A stretch of DNA of 64,000 bases from Pieris napi (GCF_905475465.1 NC_062244.1:9622501-9686500), one strand, 5' to 3'; positions 45,062 to 56,794 are shown, counted from the stretch's first letter. Translations and numbers: made by a program. The notes: generated from the letters alone by a model not told the origin.

Positions 45062-45392
45062 TAGCCCGGTCATTTTAGACAATTGAAATAAAGAAAATTC
45101 CGACAAAGCCAAATTTTCGTAGAGACCTTAGGTTTACCACAAGGAATAAAGTGTCAAAAGTCCCCATCAGTCCCATGTGAGCTTAGGGACTTATTCGGGG
45201 TCCAAGGTCAAAATTTTAGGTTTTTTGGATTTTTCTCGAAAACGGTAAGTTTTATCGAAAAGTACATCAGAGCAAAGTTGTAGATCTTAAAATTCTCTAT
45301 AAAAATGGTCTCTATGATTTTTTCTCTAAGACCCACTATTTCCCAGATATTGCGCTTGTAAGAATCACGTTCTACATAATATGCACACATTT
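45062..45392. repeat. Left terminal inverted repeat of the transposon
   Basis: Mirrors 46470-46801. It includes a 60-codon open frame on the minus strand (45208-45390), also open in the other copy. Confidence 0.85.
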
Positions 45393-45593
45393 CCTCACCA
45401 CCTGTGAGGTAGTGTACTCGGCGCGTTTTTTTTTAACGTGGTATCCCCGGTAGGCCTATTCCACGAACCTTTCTGACGTTATTTTCAGGGACAATAATTA
45501 TTTAATAGTATGAAGATTATTGATATGGGTTACTGAGTTTAACTGTCGTTCAAACTTTTTTTTATTACTTTAATCTGACTCATACTCTTCATA

Positions 45594-46388
45594 TTATTCA
45601 ACTTCAACAATCATGTTTTCGTCAATTTCTTTTTGTTCTTCTTCTTCTCCTTCCTGTTGATAAGCGCTTAGAAATTGTTCAAATGAAGATGAATCAGTTG
45701 TCTCTTCATCAAAATCACATGAATCTTCCTCTCTTTTATTTAATTGAACATTTGAGCAAGAGACACCTTGGCAATTGGTACACGCTGGAGAACACTGCAA
45801 CCCTACTTTTTTACAGCCACATTTGGCACTACAACCTTTCTTGCAATTGCAAAAAATAGTGTTTAGAAGTTTTTCTGGAGCAGGGGGCAGTAAAGTTCGA
45901 ATCGGTTCCAAAGTATTATTTATCAATTTCCAACCCCAGACTTCAGGGTTCAGTTCATTGCCTTGCCATGTCTGGACTTGATAGTATACTCGAAACAAAT
46001 GTTGACTAGCAGATGCCGATGTTGGAGGAAGACAAGATAGCTGTACTTGCTTTTTGTTTCGTGTATTTTTTACAAATGTTAAATATCTGTACGTATCTAT
46101 GCAATCAATTTTTTTTGGAGCTCCATAAACCGCAAGTAGAAACCGAATTCCTTTAGTAATTAGTATTAGAGGTGAAGAGTTAATTTCTGTAAATACTTTT
46201 GCGCAGTCAATCAAATAATTTTTTTTTTTCAAATAATTTTAATACTGAATTTTTGCCCCTTCTAAACATTTCTGACGTAGTATCGCATCCGGTCATCGCA
46301 TGTAAAAATAAAATAAAGTTTTGGCATTTTGGATAAGCTGATAAACTTTTAGAAGAATATATTTCTGTCCGTTGCTGCGCCTTCCCAG
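45594..46388 (-). pseudogene. Transposon-encoded protein remnant with Cys-rich C-terminal domain
   Basis: A 212-codon open frame (45594-46232) plus an upstream frame-shifted part (to about 46388) encode the C-terminal half of a protein family dispersed in many insect genomes. The upstream frame has FLHAMTGCDTTSEMFRRGKN, whose TGCDTTS block is a family signature. The shift falls in an 11-A run (46219-46229). The main frame has HLFRVYYQVQTWQGNELNPE and VWGWK, then a zinc-binding-looking cluster NTIFCNCKKGCSAKCGCKK and CSPACTNCQGVSC (ten or more Cys), and an acidic tail. The N-terminal part is missing, so this copy cannot encode the full protein. Its function in transposition is unknown to me. 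Confidence 0.75.
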
Positions 46389-46469
46389 GTTATACTAATA
46401 ATGTATACATAAAAAAGACACGAGTAGGCATTTTTGCTTGCTTGAGTACCTAAATATGTATATACGTGG

Positions 46470-46801
46470 CATATGTGTGCATACTATGTAGAACATGATT
46501 CTTACAAGCGCAATATCTGGGAAATAGTGAGTCTTAGAGAAAAAATCATTGGGATCATATTTATAGAGAATTTTAAGATCTACAACTTTGCTCTGAGGTA
46601 CTTTTCGATAAAACTTACCGTTTTCGAGAAAAATCCAAAAAACCTAAAATTTTGACCTTTGACCCCGAATAAGTCCCTAAGCTCACATGGGACTGATGGG
46701 GATTTTTGACACTTTATTCCTTGTGGTAAACCTAAGGTCTCTACGAAAATTTGGCTTTGTCGGAATCACTATTTATTTTTATGTCTAAAATGACCGGGCT
46801 A
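46470..46801. repeat. Right terminal inverted repeat of the transposon
   Basis: Reverse-complement partner of 45062-45392. It carries the matching 60-codon open frame on the plus strand (46473-46655). Confidence 0.85.
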
Positions 46802-47297
46802 TAGTGATAAATAAAAAAACAAAAATCTATACACAGTAAAACATTTATTCCGAAAAAGTCGAAATATTTATTCAGTCACTTCATTTTTATTAGGATTTGG
46901 CGTCAACGATTGTAATTTTCTAAAACAAACATTAAAAGATAGACACAGATAAGACAAACTACATAAGTATAATTAAAAATTAACTAATTAATGTAGATGC
47001 GATGGAAATAAATTAAGGCTATATATATATATATATAAGGTATATTAAGGATATGAATAATGTCAATGGCTAAAAAGGATTTAAACGGCTTTATTACGGG
47101 ACTAGGACGGATATTTATTAAATAATTAACTGTACTCAGAGTCTATTAAATAATCTAATGATAGATTAATTTTTTTACAAAATATATTAAAATTTGACTA
47201 ACATAGAGCCGCGTTGTTGATTTTTTTTTTTAATAAATAAATAAAAATCTTTAAACGGCTCAAACTCTGTAATGACCGACTCTGAGTACTGATTAAA

Positions 47298-50200
47298 TCA
47301 CCAGGACCAATTGGGAGTAAATGTTCCGAAATTCCAAACATCGGGTAAACCTTCGTGGGGATCATTTTCAAAATCGCTTTGGGACCATTGGAAAGGTTTT
47401 ATAACATCTTTATTAAGGATTTTCAAGTTTTCCTCTTCTTCCTCTTGACGCCTTTGCTTAACCAAGTTCCTTATTTCTATCCCGTTAAGGACTGATACGT
47501 CATCAAACTTGTCGGTGTATATGGAGGCGATGTTTCCCTTGTTGACGGGTACTTGAGTGCTGTTTGGTTCGGTGAAGGGTGGACCGGATATGGCGATGAA
47601 TTCTAATGTACCGTTCTTAGTGTTACCTGCAATAAAATTATTTATTAATATCACCGTCACATAACAATTTGTTTTGATTTTGGTTGAACTTTGAGATATA
47701 AAATCGAGTATTCCATAAAATCAGACCGGTTAAAACCAGCGTCGGTACTCTGTAACTTCCAATAGCGAATTCGTGTTTGGACTTCAATATTGAAAGACCA
47801 AAGAACTGTATGGAAAGTACTGAAAAAGCTGAATATCGAAGTCGGAATACCACATACTATCACTATTGGAAGTTAAAGAGTTCAGACACTGATATTATAA
47901 AGTCTAAAAGAAGTACTTTCCGTGAGAAAAATATTTATTGAATAATTTATAACTGAAAAAAATTTACGATTAAATTTCCTAACATAAAATTTTTTGGAAA
48001 CCTTTACAGAAAAAACCTTACCAGTAACAACTTTCGTGTCAATGATTCCATACGATTGCTTGAAAAAGTCTCCCCTGACTCCGGGCACAGAATATCCAAA
48101 CTCGTAAAGACATTTCTCATCACAATTGTCACTTTTAGATGTAATATTGTTCATTCGCATCAATTTCAGGATACTTTCTAAAGACGTAGCGTTTTTGAAC
48201 CCTCGTTTGAAGATCACTGCTCTGTGTGACTCTGATTCTGAGAACATGTTTCCGTAGAGTTCTTCCATCTTTGATAGTTGTGTTGTTTCTGCGATGTCCT
48301 GAAGACAATTATTATTTGTAATACATAAAAACATCGTCTATAGGAATGTTATATACGTAGTATGTAACTAATACATTCAAATATAAGAGTCTTTCATCCA
48401 ACTTTGATTTTGTTCCCTTTGGATTAAAAGGGTGGGTTTCAGGGGCACAAGAGCTAATTAAAGATTTAAGTTGGTGACTGGTTCGACCGGTGACCCCAGA
48501 GCTGGTGCTTACCTCGCTCAACGAATAAGTATCGCAATACAGCGAGGAAGTGCCAGCGTTAAAGGTAGGTACACTGCCACGGGGACCAAACTTTTTAAAT
48601 GTTTTAATTTTCTAGTTATCAATTTTTATTATTGTTATTATTACTATGTAGGTTAGGAATGTTATAAATACTGTATATTTAACATAACATACAAGATTTC
48701 AATTTCTCTCCAGAGTAACGTAGGCTAAAAAATGTCCAACCGCGCACAGGACTCGAGTCACTAGTCTTAAAATAATAACAATCCATTTATTATAGAATCG
48801 CAACTTCACCCGTTTTCGGTATTAAAATTTATAAAATTATATTGCTTTTTATTTAATAATGATCTGGCTATAGACAAAGTTAAATGTATATGGCGTGTCG
48901 CGAAAACTGTATAGACAATATTTTGGTCACGTGATCATTGACATACAAGGTAGGCGATAACGTGTGCCGTAAAATAAATTTCTATGGGTCATGAAGATGG
49001 CATGAAGCTTTACTTTATGAATCTGAATAAAATATATTACAAACTACAAATTGATTTTTAAAATGTATTTCTAATATAAACTTTATTTACTTGTTTTTAC
49101 GCGATTATTTTAAATTAAATTTGGTAAATATAAACGTGAGTATATTATTACATTATTTATGCAACGTTTAAAGTGCTTAGCAATAGTGGTCAATATGTGT
49201 TATCATTATTACAGATAACTATTTGATACTATGATTAGAATTTAATGAAGTTGTGCCAATTATTACATATAATAAATTCGGGGTTATCGAATAACTAAAG
49301 ATTTTTTTAAATTACGTAACTTACTTTAAAATGCGGCAACCCATACGTAGCCAAGTACGTCCTCTCTAACAGCGCGTCAGAGAGATCAGCGGAATGCGTG
49401 CGTCCGGGCACTTGTTCGATCAGCCAGACGAGTCCCTTCGTGTGTCCCTTACCGGGCCGGTGAAGGACTATGTGCCTTGTGTCACTGTCAATTATACACG
49501 TCATTTCAAATCTATTTTATTGTACAGAGTACAAATTAAAAAAGACAAATAAAAATATATTAGCCTTATAATTCAACCTCTTTTAGAAATAAAAGAATGT
49601 GCTTTAAATAGTTCAGTGCCATAATTACTTGAGTCTGAAATCTATCAACTTTGCATAGTCTGTGCGGAAAGGGATTCGGCTTGACAGTTGAGCGAGATAT
49701 ATTTTTGCTACGCGTCGTTTTATATAATAACAAATATTGTATACTTTTTTTATGTAAGGAACGCAAAACCTTAACCAATTTTATTGAGATTTGTCGAGTC
49801 AAGAATCTTTAAAGAGTTTAAATGAAAGTAATTCTTACTTGCTAACAATCTCTGTGACGACCTCCGTTTGATCTTGGTGCTCTATGGGTTCTTGTCTATG
49901 CAAATTGTCAAATCTATCATGGTCAACGACCAGCCATTGTTTGCAGCCAGTGCCTGAGTTGCTGGAAGCCAGCATATGACTCCAGGAACTGACGTTTGTT
50001 GCAAGGTGATTTGCTGCTGAGACCCGAGGACCAAGAGGCAACTGTAATTCAATTAAGATGAATTATTTTTAAATGAGTATTTACTGTTTTCAATAAAAAT
50101 TTTAAGAGAGTTGGTTTTACGTTAACATAGATAAGTATTACTAGCGAATATTAAGGAAATAATATAATTCCATCTTTTTAAATAGGGAAAAAAATGTATT

Positions 50201-53200
50201 AAGTATTATATTTATATCAAGGCATTTTTTTTATAACCTGTAACCATAGTAAATTAGTAATACTATGTTATGGGTAAATTAATTAATTTATTGTATGTTC
50301 ACGAATATATAAATATTTTTGGTAAATAAGTTTTATTGAATACAACAATAATCCACATGTACACATGTACACATAAGTCAATCAGTCAAAGTGAGAGAGA
50401 TAACTTTTGAGTGCGAGAGGCGCTATTATTTGCGCTTGAGTTACACAAAATGACCCCTTTTTACTCGACAAGTAAGCATTATTTCCCTAGTGGCTTCATC
50501 GTGCGACTATCATCCCAATTAATGGACTTTCTATGTGCGCATTTAACTCTCTCGTACGGTACATGAAAACATCATGAGGTAACCGGCATGGCATGCCTTA
50601 GACCTAAAAAGTTGACGGCGTGTGCCAGGCATAGATAGCTGATCACCTACCTGCCTTTTAGAAAAAACAAACGAACAAATGATCTTGAAACAGATACAGA
50701 AATCTAAGTCCAAAAGGGTTTTTAATTACTCAACAAAGTATGCAATAGCACGCAACAGGAAACAATACAACAACTCACTTGTTCTGTAATGTTTACATCC
50801 TTCCACAGCTTGTTATTGTAATTCTTGATCGTCGTACCGGCGATTGATAGTCTGTGATTCGTCCCCTTAATGACGTAGAACTCATCCTGGCTGGTGATAG
50901 ATCCTGGGTAGCTTGAGAAGTCTATGGTTAACCCGGCTTTGTTGTCTTTGGTCATGCTTTGATAGTTTAATTTGTACCTCTTCATTATTCGGGTCATTGA
51001 TGAATAGCTGAAATAGTCATTGAATGTTAGTTTTTGAAAATTTATAATATTCTAGAAAAGATAGCTAGTAACATATACTTTAGATAGCATTATGTATGTA
51101 GTAAGCTTCAATAAATTAATCAATAATTAAAAGATACAAGAAAATATGACGTCACAAATTTCAAACTAGCAAGGTAAATATTTAACGTAATACACGAAAT
51201 AATTTCATTTGATTTAACCTTTCTATGTAAGGCCAATTTGGCAAGGTCAGTTTAATACTTATAGTATTAAAGTTAAATATTTTTTACAAATAAATAAGGT
51301 CAATGAAGTCTCGTCGGAGTTTTAGGTTCTAACTTGAATTAGTCTAAGCGAGGTAACGTATGAGAAGTTTGCAATAGACCACGCAAGTGTTCTTTATTAT
51401 TTAGATTGAAATCATTTGTTTAAAAAAAACGACGGGTTGCACTCCGGGAGTGCCCGGCAGAAGTGAAAACTTGAATATTAACATTGTGCATTTTTGATAT
51501 TTTGGAATGGTTAGGGAATAATTTTGCACGAATTGCTTTAATTATCAGTATAAAAGTACTATCATTTATGTGGTAGAATACAATATTTATTTATTGCGCT
51601 ATCGTACACAAACATGACAATTTATATTACATTAAATACGCCGCGACCAGCTGTCCTGACGCGAGTTTAACATTTTTTACCCATTCCAAAAAAAAAGTGT
51701 ATAACGACGCTAAAGAAGTTTTCACTTCAAAAATAAAACCTTGTGTGTCTGACACACTTCGCTAGGGTAAGATAGAGACAGGGAACTTGGAAAGCGCGAA
51801 CCTAAGATCCAATACGTTTTTGACATACAAGTCTACAAGTCAAGAATGTTAACCTAAGTACAAAGACACGCTCACACTTATACAAAACTTTTGTATATAG
51901 AAATATCCGTGTCAGGAAGAACTTTAAATATGCTAAGGCTGCATTTATGAAAAAACCGTTAATAAGTACGTTCGATTCCCGACCCCGTTGGCGTTTTTCC
52001 ATTTGAGCAAAAAATCGACCCACCAGAAAGGTCTTGTCTATTAAAAAAACTAAATACGAGGTCGCAGAAAGAAAGATGTGTGTGTATTTAAATAAAAAAT
52101 ATCTACGTCCATTTCAACTTATTATGCAATTTATAGATTTTATGGTAATTTTATTTATAAATTTTTCGTCGAGGTACAATCAACTTTAATTATTTTGGGC
52201 TCACCTGATCTTAAGTGATACCGCCCCCAAGAACACTCTCAATTCCGGAGGGTGTTGCCGGTCTTTTACGAATTCGTTTGCTCTTTTCTTGAAGGACCCT
52301 CGAATTGGTTCTTAAATACTTAAAAGAATTAAAGATTATTTTATTACCTCCCAGCCGCATTTTGAGCTATAAAAAGTTTCTTGACGCTTTCATCATCAGT
52401 ATCATTGGCTATTCTTATAAAAGCACTAGATAAGCCAGGCAGCTTATTGATGTTTGGTTCTTCTAGTGTTATATTGAGTTTTTGTTGAATTTCTGCAACT
52501 TCTGACACCGAGTTCAACCAGTAAAGATCTGATATATCTGTTTCATATTCATTTTGGTTCCTCTCGACGCCGTGCTTCCAGCCAGTGAAGACGCCCCTAA
52601 TTTGTGTGTAGTATAATGATACCTGGGGAAGGAGTTTCAAAATTAAAAGCCATTTATAACCATACTTTTACTTGGCTGATAAGTTAATAATTTCCATGCC
52701 AATATGGCGGTAGTGGCTCATCTCTAGAGACTTCCCTTTTAGACATTATACCATTTGATTCATGGACAGATCTAGACCACGTCACAGAAAGTAAGTGTAT
52801 TGCTTTGAACTCAAATTTAAAAAAAACTTTATTCATATACAGTCAACAGAAAATATGTTAAATTGATTCTAATTTTACATTTACTACCAGTTCGCAAGTC
52901 AAGAGCGGACAAGAAGACCTGGTAAGAAACTCTCCGCCACTCTGTTTAATCGCCAAGTTTATAGTCATACAAATCGTTCTGGAGCAAATCAATACGAAGG
53001 ATTAGGATGAATAGTACTTATACATAAACAAAAAAATCTACTAAAGCTAGTCACTGTCCAAACCAATGGTGGTTTAGTGACCCCCATGATCCCCCTTAAT
53101 TACAGAACATAGTCCGATGGGATGTCAGAGATGAGGAGCAGGTCCGCTTACCGCTAAATACCTAACAAAGGCCTTGTTTCTTGTCAAAGAAGTCAGCCCC

Positions 53201-54867
53201 GGGGTCGAAAATGAGACCAATGAGGAACGTAATGAAGATCATTAACTAAAGGTCTATAAATCCTTACATGATGCCAATATGGATCTGTAGCAGCTCGATC
53301 TGCAGCATAACTTTTCCAGATGTTGGCAGACTTGTCCAAGGCATCTCTTAGTTTGTCACACTGCTTCTCTATTGGTCGGTCTTCACACTTCGCACGAATG
53401 GTGTTCTCCAGGTGAACATGGATGGAGTACCAGGTCAACGCACCTTCTACAATGCCTGCTGCATATGCTTGGATCTCGTCAGGGTACGAACCGTTGGTTT
53501 CCACTTCGAGTAGGGACCAACTGTAAGTGAGTAAAAACACGATGTTGTATACGTAACATTCAGTTGTAAGCTTATTTGAGAATTCGATATAATCAGAGCG
53601 CTGCAGACATGCACTTAGGAAAATAAATTACAGATGAATTTTTTTTTTTAATAAATGCAGAAGTGATTTTTGAGCTTCGGAATCAGCAAGGTTTTTCACT
53701 CAAAACAATTTTTTTATATAACATATAATAAGATAAACTTAATGTACAGATACCGGCAAACATTTTGAACAAATTTCCTTGCCTGTGGAAAAGCTATTTT
53801 TAGGTATCACTGGGCGGCGGGCGGTGGTGCGCGGCTCACGCCGGCAACAAAGACGGTTTATACTTTATAGTAAGCCGTTTTTTTTAATTCACGAAAACTT
53901 ACCCAGTACTATCGATTTCGGGCCTAAAATATGCTCGGGCCACTCCTCTAGGTATATTATTTAAATCGTTACTTTGCCCCCAAAATTCAATACTATATCC
54001 GGTTTTCTCTGAATAAAATACAGTAGCTGTGTAGTTGCCATCTTCTTGAATTCTGTAAAACGATGAGTTAATAATAAAGTCTTTGATTTCTGCAAGCGAG
54101 AGATTTGTATTAAAGTTCTCTAACAGTATATTAATTTACATAGGAATCTCAAAGATAAACTGCGCGGTATTCGTAGCTGACAAAAAACCTTACAGCGCCC
54201 ATGATAATCACGCGCGCGAGACGAGGAATTCTTTATATACTTTATCTTATTTAAAAACGTACTATTAATTTTTTAAAGAACATTTTGTTTATTAATTTGC
54301 CTTTAAAAAATAGAAAGCTTTATCACGAGACTACACTTTACACGAGTTAAATAATGACAACTGTTATATTAAAAACATTTGCTATTATTATTCCAAGCTT
54401 TCTTCCTAATTTCGACGTGTAAATTATGTAAACAAGACTTTTAGTTAAATTTTTTAGACTATAATTCATGGCAAAGATTACATTGACTCTTGTGACGTAT
54501 ATTACCTACTTAAGTAATTTAGTACATATAAACACGATAAAGTTTTGGTAAACATATACACAGTACATAGTCAACATTCGTTTTGTATAAAATATTCCTA
54601 TGAATTGAATAATATAACTTATTTACCGGAAATAGAAAGGTTGTGGTTGTGTTTTTCTATTAAAAGTACCATCAATGGTGTATAGAGACATCAACGACTT
54701 TTTATTATTTATATATATTAATAAGTCTGTAGTAATTATTGTGCTTACCTCTCAATATGTCCAGCAAAAAGCGCCAATATCGCGAGGATTCCAAGAAATC
54801 CAAGAATATAAGAACTAATTTTGGTTTGCAGCCAGGAGGCGCCAACCACTTTCAGTATTTTCGCCAT
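47298..54867 (-). CDS. Phospholipase B-like protein (lamina ancestor type)
   Basis: Complete 673-residue member of the phospholipase B-like (PLBD/lamina ancestor) N-terminal-nucleophile hydrolase family, probably lysosomal. Nine exons: 54749-54867, 53903-54052, 53268-53520, 52348-52622, 50779-51007, 49839-50041, 49325-49511, 48022-48298 and 47298-47626. Phases are 2, 2, 0, 2, 0, 2, 0, 1. Residues 19-36 form a hydrophobic signal or anchor segment (YILGFLGILAILALFAG). Family motifs are YAAGIVEGALTWYSIHVHLE (exon 3), SSYPGSITSQDEFYV (exon 5), NSGTGCKQWLVVD (exon 6), GLVWLIEQVPG and YLATYGLPHF (exon 7), and PFQWSQSDF and HEGLPDVWNFGTF near the C-terminus. In the KCSALIK-type nucleophile region it has GLSSAFIR, so Ser239 stands where Cys is expected. 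Introns hold SINE and LINE fragments. Confidence 0.93.
48420..48660 (+). mobile_element. LINE 3'-end fragment (family C)
   Basis: The plus strand encodes GDPRAGAYLAQRISIAIQRG then SASVKG, followed by a T-rich 3' region. It lies antisense in the phospholipase B-like intron between 48298 and 49325. Confidence 0.7.
50490..50720 (+). mobile_element. tRNA-derived SINE family A
   Basis: TAGTGGCTTCATCGTGCGAC, TGGACTTTCTATGTGCGCAT, AAAGTTGACGGCGTGTGCC, GCTGATCACCTACCTGCC and GAAACAGATACAGAAATCT occur in family order. The B-box portion is deleted. It lies in a phospholipase B-like intron. Confidence 0.8.
51436..51740. repeat. Element with GCACTCCGGGAGTGC palindrome and GAAGTGAAAACTT inverted ends
   Basis: A 7-bp-arm palindrome at 51439-51453 is followed by GCAGAAGTGAAAACTTGAA, and the far end is its inverse, AAGAAGTTTTCACTTCAA. 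The interior has TTTGCACGAATTGC and CGCCGCGACCAGCTGTCCTG. It is probably a MITE-like dispersed element in the intron between 51007 and 52348. Confidence 0.5.
52197..52322 (-). mobile_element. LINE 3'-end fragment (family B)
   Basis: A shortened antisense copy: GGGCTCACCTGATCTTAAGT, GATACCGCCC, then GTTGCCGGTCTTTTACGAAT and CTTGAAGGACCCTCGAATTG. It begins 26 bases past the exon 4 donor of the phospholipase B-like gene. Confidence 0.75.
52805..52990 (-). mobile_element. Retroelement 3' tail
   Basis: The minus strand reads GGCGGAGAGTTTCTTACCAG, then CTTGACTTGCGAACTGGTAG, and ends TATATGAATAAAGTTTTTTT, a polyadenylated 3' UTR of a lepidopteran non-LTR element or SINE. It lies in the intron between 52622 and 53268. 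Confidence 0.6.
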
Positions 54868-55090
54868 TTTTAATGTATATATTATAAAATAAAGAAGATA
54901 TTAAGAAATTTAATAATAATGAAGTGACAGTTGGTGTAAATAACTTTCTCCAGTGGGAGAGCGACCATTAAAGATGTTATAAGGCGTTTTCAGATTTTGT
55001 CTCTCTACAAAATGTATGCGGCACCCGCATTTGATATTGTTGCGATGTATTTTGTGCTTTTCCACACTAATCTACTTTTCTTTTTAACCC
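54868..55090 (-). other. Probable 5' UTR exon part of the phospholipase B-like gene
   Basis: On the minus strand a good acceptor (TTTGTTTCAG|GG) ends at about 55091. There is no further acceptor between it and the ATG at 54867, so this stretch is likely transcribed leader. The upstream first exon was not identified. Confidence 0.4.
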
Positions 55091-55239
55091 TGAAACAAAC
55101 GAAAATATATGTTATTCCTGGGCATTCGTCCTTCTTGTCTTTTATCAGAGTAAGTAGTTCGTCTTAGTAAGACTTTGATGAAATATAGATTAAGTAGTTT
55201 TTTATTTTATATGTTGTTTAATCCTACAGTTCTTTTTTT

Positions 55240-56275
55240 TTATGTAATAGGAGGCAAACAGGTAGAAAGTTCATCTGATGTTAAGTGATATATATATTTA
55301 TTTTCCGCCGCCCATGGAAAGTCACATTGCCAAAAGGATCGCAAGCAAGAAATCGTAGGCTCTTTTCTTCTTCTTCTGGCTCAGGACCCTAAGTCGAATT
55401 GGTTCGGAAATACTTCAGTGGGCAGCTGGTTCCACATAGTGGTGGTGCGCTGCAAAAAATGCCTTAAGAAACGCTCAGTTGTGGAGCGGTAGAAGATGCA
55501 GAGAGACATCACATCTCTACGCAACGCTAAGGTATCAATCCACACGAAAAGTGACTAGTTGATGACGATTCGAATCGCTCTTCGTTGAATACGGTCAAGC
55601 GACAGGAGCTGGTACTAGGGAGCTCCCGCCCAGAGGTAAAAAGCGGTGGCCCGCGAAACAGAATAAGGACAGAATATTGGACTAGATTTAGTCTACCCTA
55701 GTCCAACACTCCACGTAGCAGAGTTTCGATTTCAAACACAAGTTTGTTCCAGTACTCATCAGACAACTGCTCGAGAAATACCTTCCCGGCCAGTATAAAG
55801 AGTATCCACAGTGCTGTCGTCCGCATAGCAATGAATGTTGCTACTTTGCAACATACCATTGATATGCAAAATAATGAGGGTCGGGGATAGGACACAGCCT
55901 AGTGAGACCCCAGCATTCACGGGTTTAAGGTCGAAACATGCTCCGTCGATGACGACCTTGATGCTCCGATCAGCGAGAAAGCTAGAAATCCAGTTGCATA
56001 ATTTCTCGGGGAGCCCATAGGCTGGAAGCTTCGAGAGCAGTGCTCTGTGTCACACCCGATCGAAGGCTTTCGCTATGTCCAAATTTACCGCCAGCGCCTC
56101 CCTATTGGACTCAATTGCCTTTGCCCACCTATGTATAAGGTATACTATGAGGTCCCCTGGTGAGTGTCCACGGCGAAAGCCGTACTAATAATCGTTAATC
56201 TGCTGGTGGCCCTCTAGATACCTCAGGAGCTGGTCGTTAATAATGGTTTCCATTATTTTGGAGAAATAAGAGTAA
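55240..56275 (-). mobile_element. Defective non-LTR retrotransposon with reverse transcriptase domain (family B)
   Basis: The minus strand encodes the end of an RT domain: RRGHSPGDLIVYLIHRWAKA, LAVNLDIAKAFDRV, LSKLPAYGLPEKLCNWISSF, LADRSIKVVIDG and the catalytic CYADDST (55811-55831). The 3' block TTERFLRHFLQRTTTMWNQL then leads into the block shared with the short copies at 9355, 22077 and 52197. Nonsense codons occur at 56185-56187 (TAG) and 56050-56052 (TGA in place of the Trp of FDRVW). It is 5' truncated and cannot be active. Confidence 0.88.
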
Positions 56276-56794
56276 ATAAACATTTAAATCTTTAAATTAA
56301 AGTCATATTTCAAATCTGAAATCTAAAAAGAAACGTAAGTTACATACTGAAATCCAAAACAGTAAATAGATTACAATCACACACAATCTTTAATGCACTG
56401 ATCACTTATATACAACCACTTTCATATTCAATTCACTAAATAATATTTTAAAACTAGTAATTTAATTAGAAAATAATAAAGCGATGTTTTGTTCGTAATT
56501 TCTTGAAAGACTAAATAAGTCCCGGTAGGATGACACCTTATCATAGAACCAATAAAAGATACTCTAATGTTTAAGATTTGTGTTCTGTTTTATCTTTACC
56601 CATGTCACAATACATGATGCTTCAACGCGATTAAATATTGTAAATATTGAAGGTATATTGAACTTGAATCATTTGCGGAAGAACAACTTCATTGTAATGT
56701 CTTCTGTTGATAGACAGGCCGATTAGTGCACAAAATAGGATATTATATGACAATGTATTGTCTTAGGTCTGCCCTTATAAATTATCAACGGATT

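Larger units (their letters stand above)
45062..46801. mobile_element. 1.74-kb DNA transposon with 330-bp terminal inverted repeats, internally deleted
   Basis: The ends are TAGCCCGGTCATTTTAGAC and GTCTAAAATGACCGGGCTA. Homology continues inward for about 330 bp on each side (45062-45392 and 46470-46801), with scattered substitutions. The outermost TA may be a target duplication. Between the TIRs lies one minus-strand protein remnant (45594-46388). The left end abuts the Helitron 3' terminus directly (CTAG|TAGCCCGG). The superfamily is not assigned. Confidence 0.85.

Noticed and set aside
46473..46655. 60-codon ORF in the right TIR as a real protein
   Set aside because: Compared with its TIR partner the changes are mainly amino-acid altering, so no protein-level constraint is visible.
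47131..47290. Short inverted repeat (GTACTCAGAGTC / GACTCTGAGTAC) around the 3' end of the phospholipase B-like gene, and a similar TGACCGACTCTAAGTA at 40652
   Set aside because: The matched segments are only 12-19 bp and lack element boundaries. Noted as possible debris of a small repeat but too weak to call.
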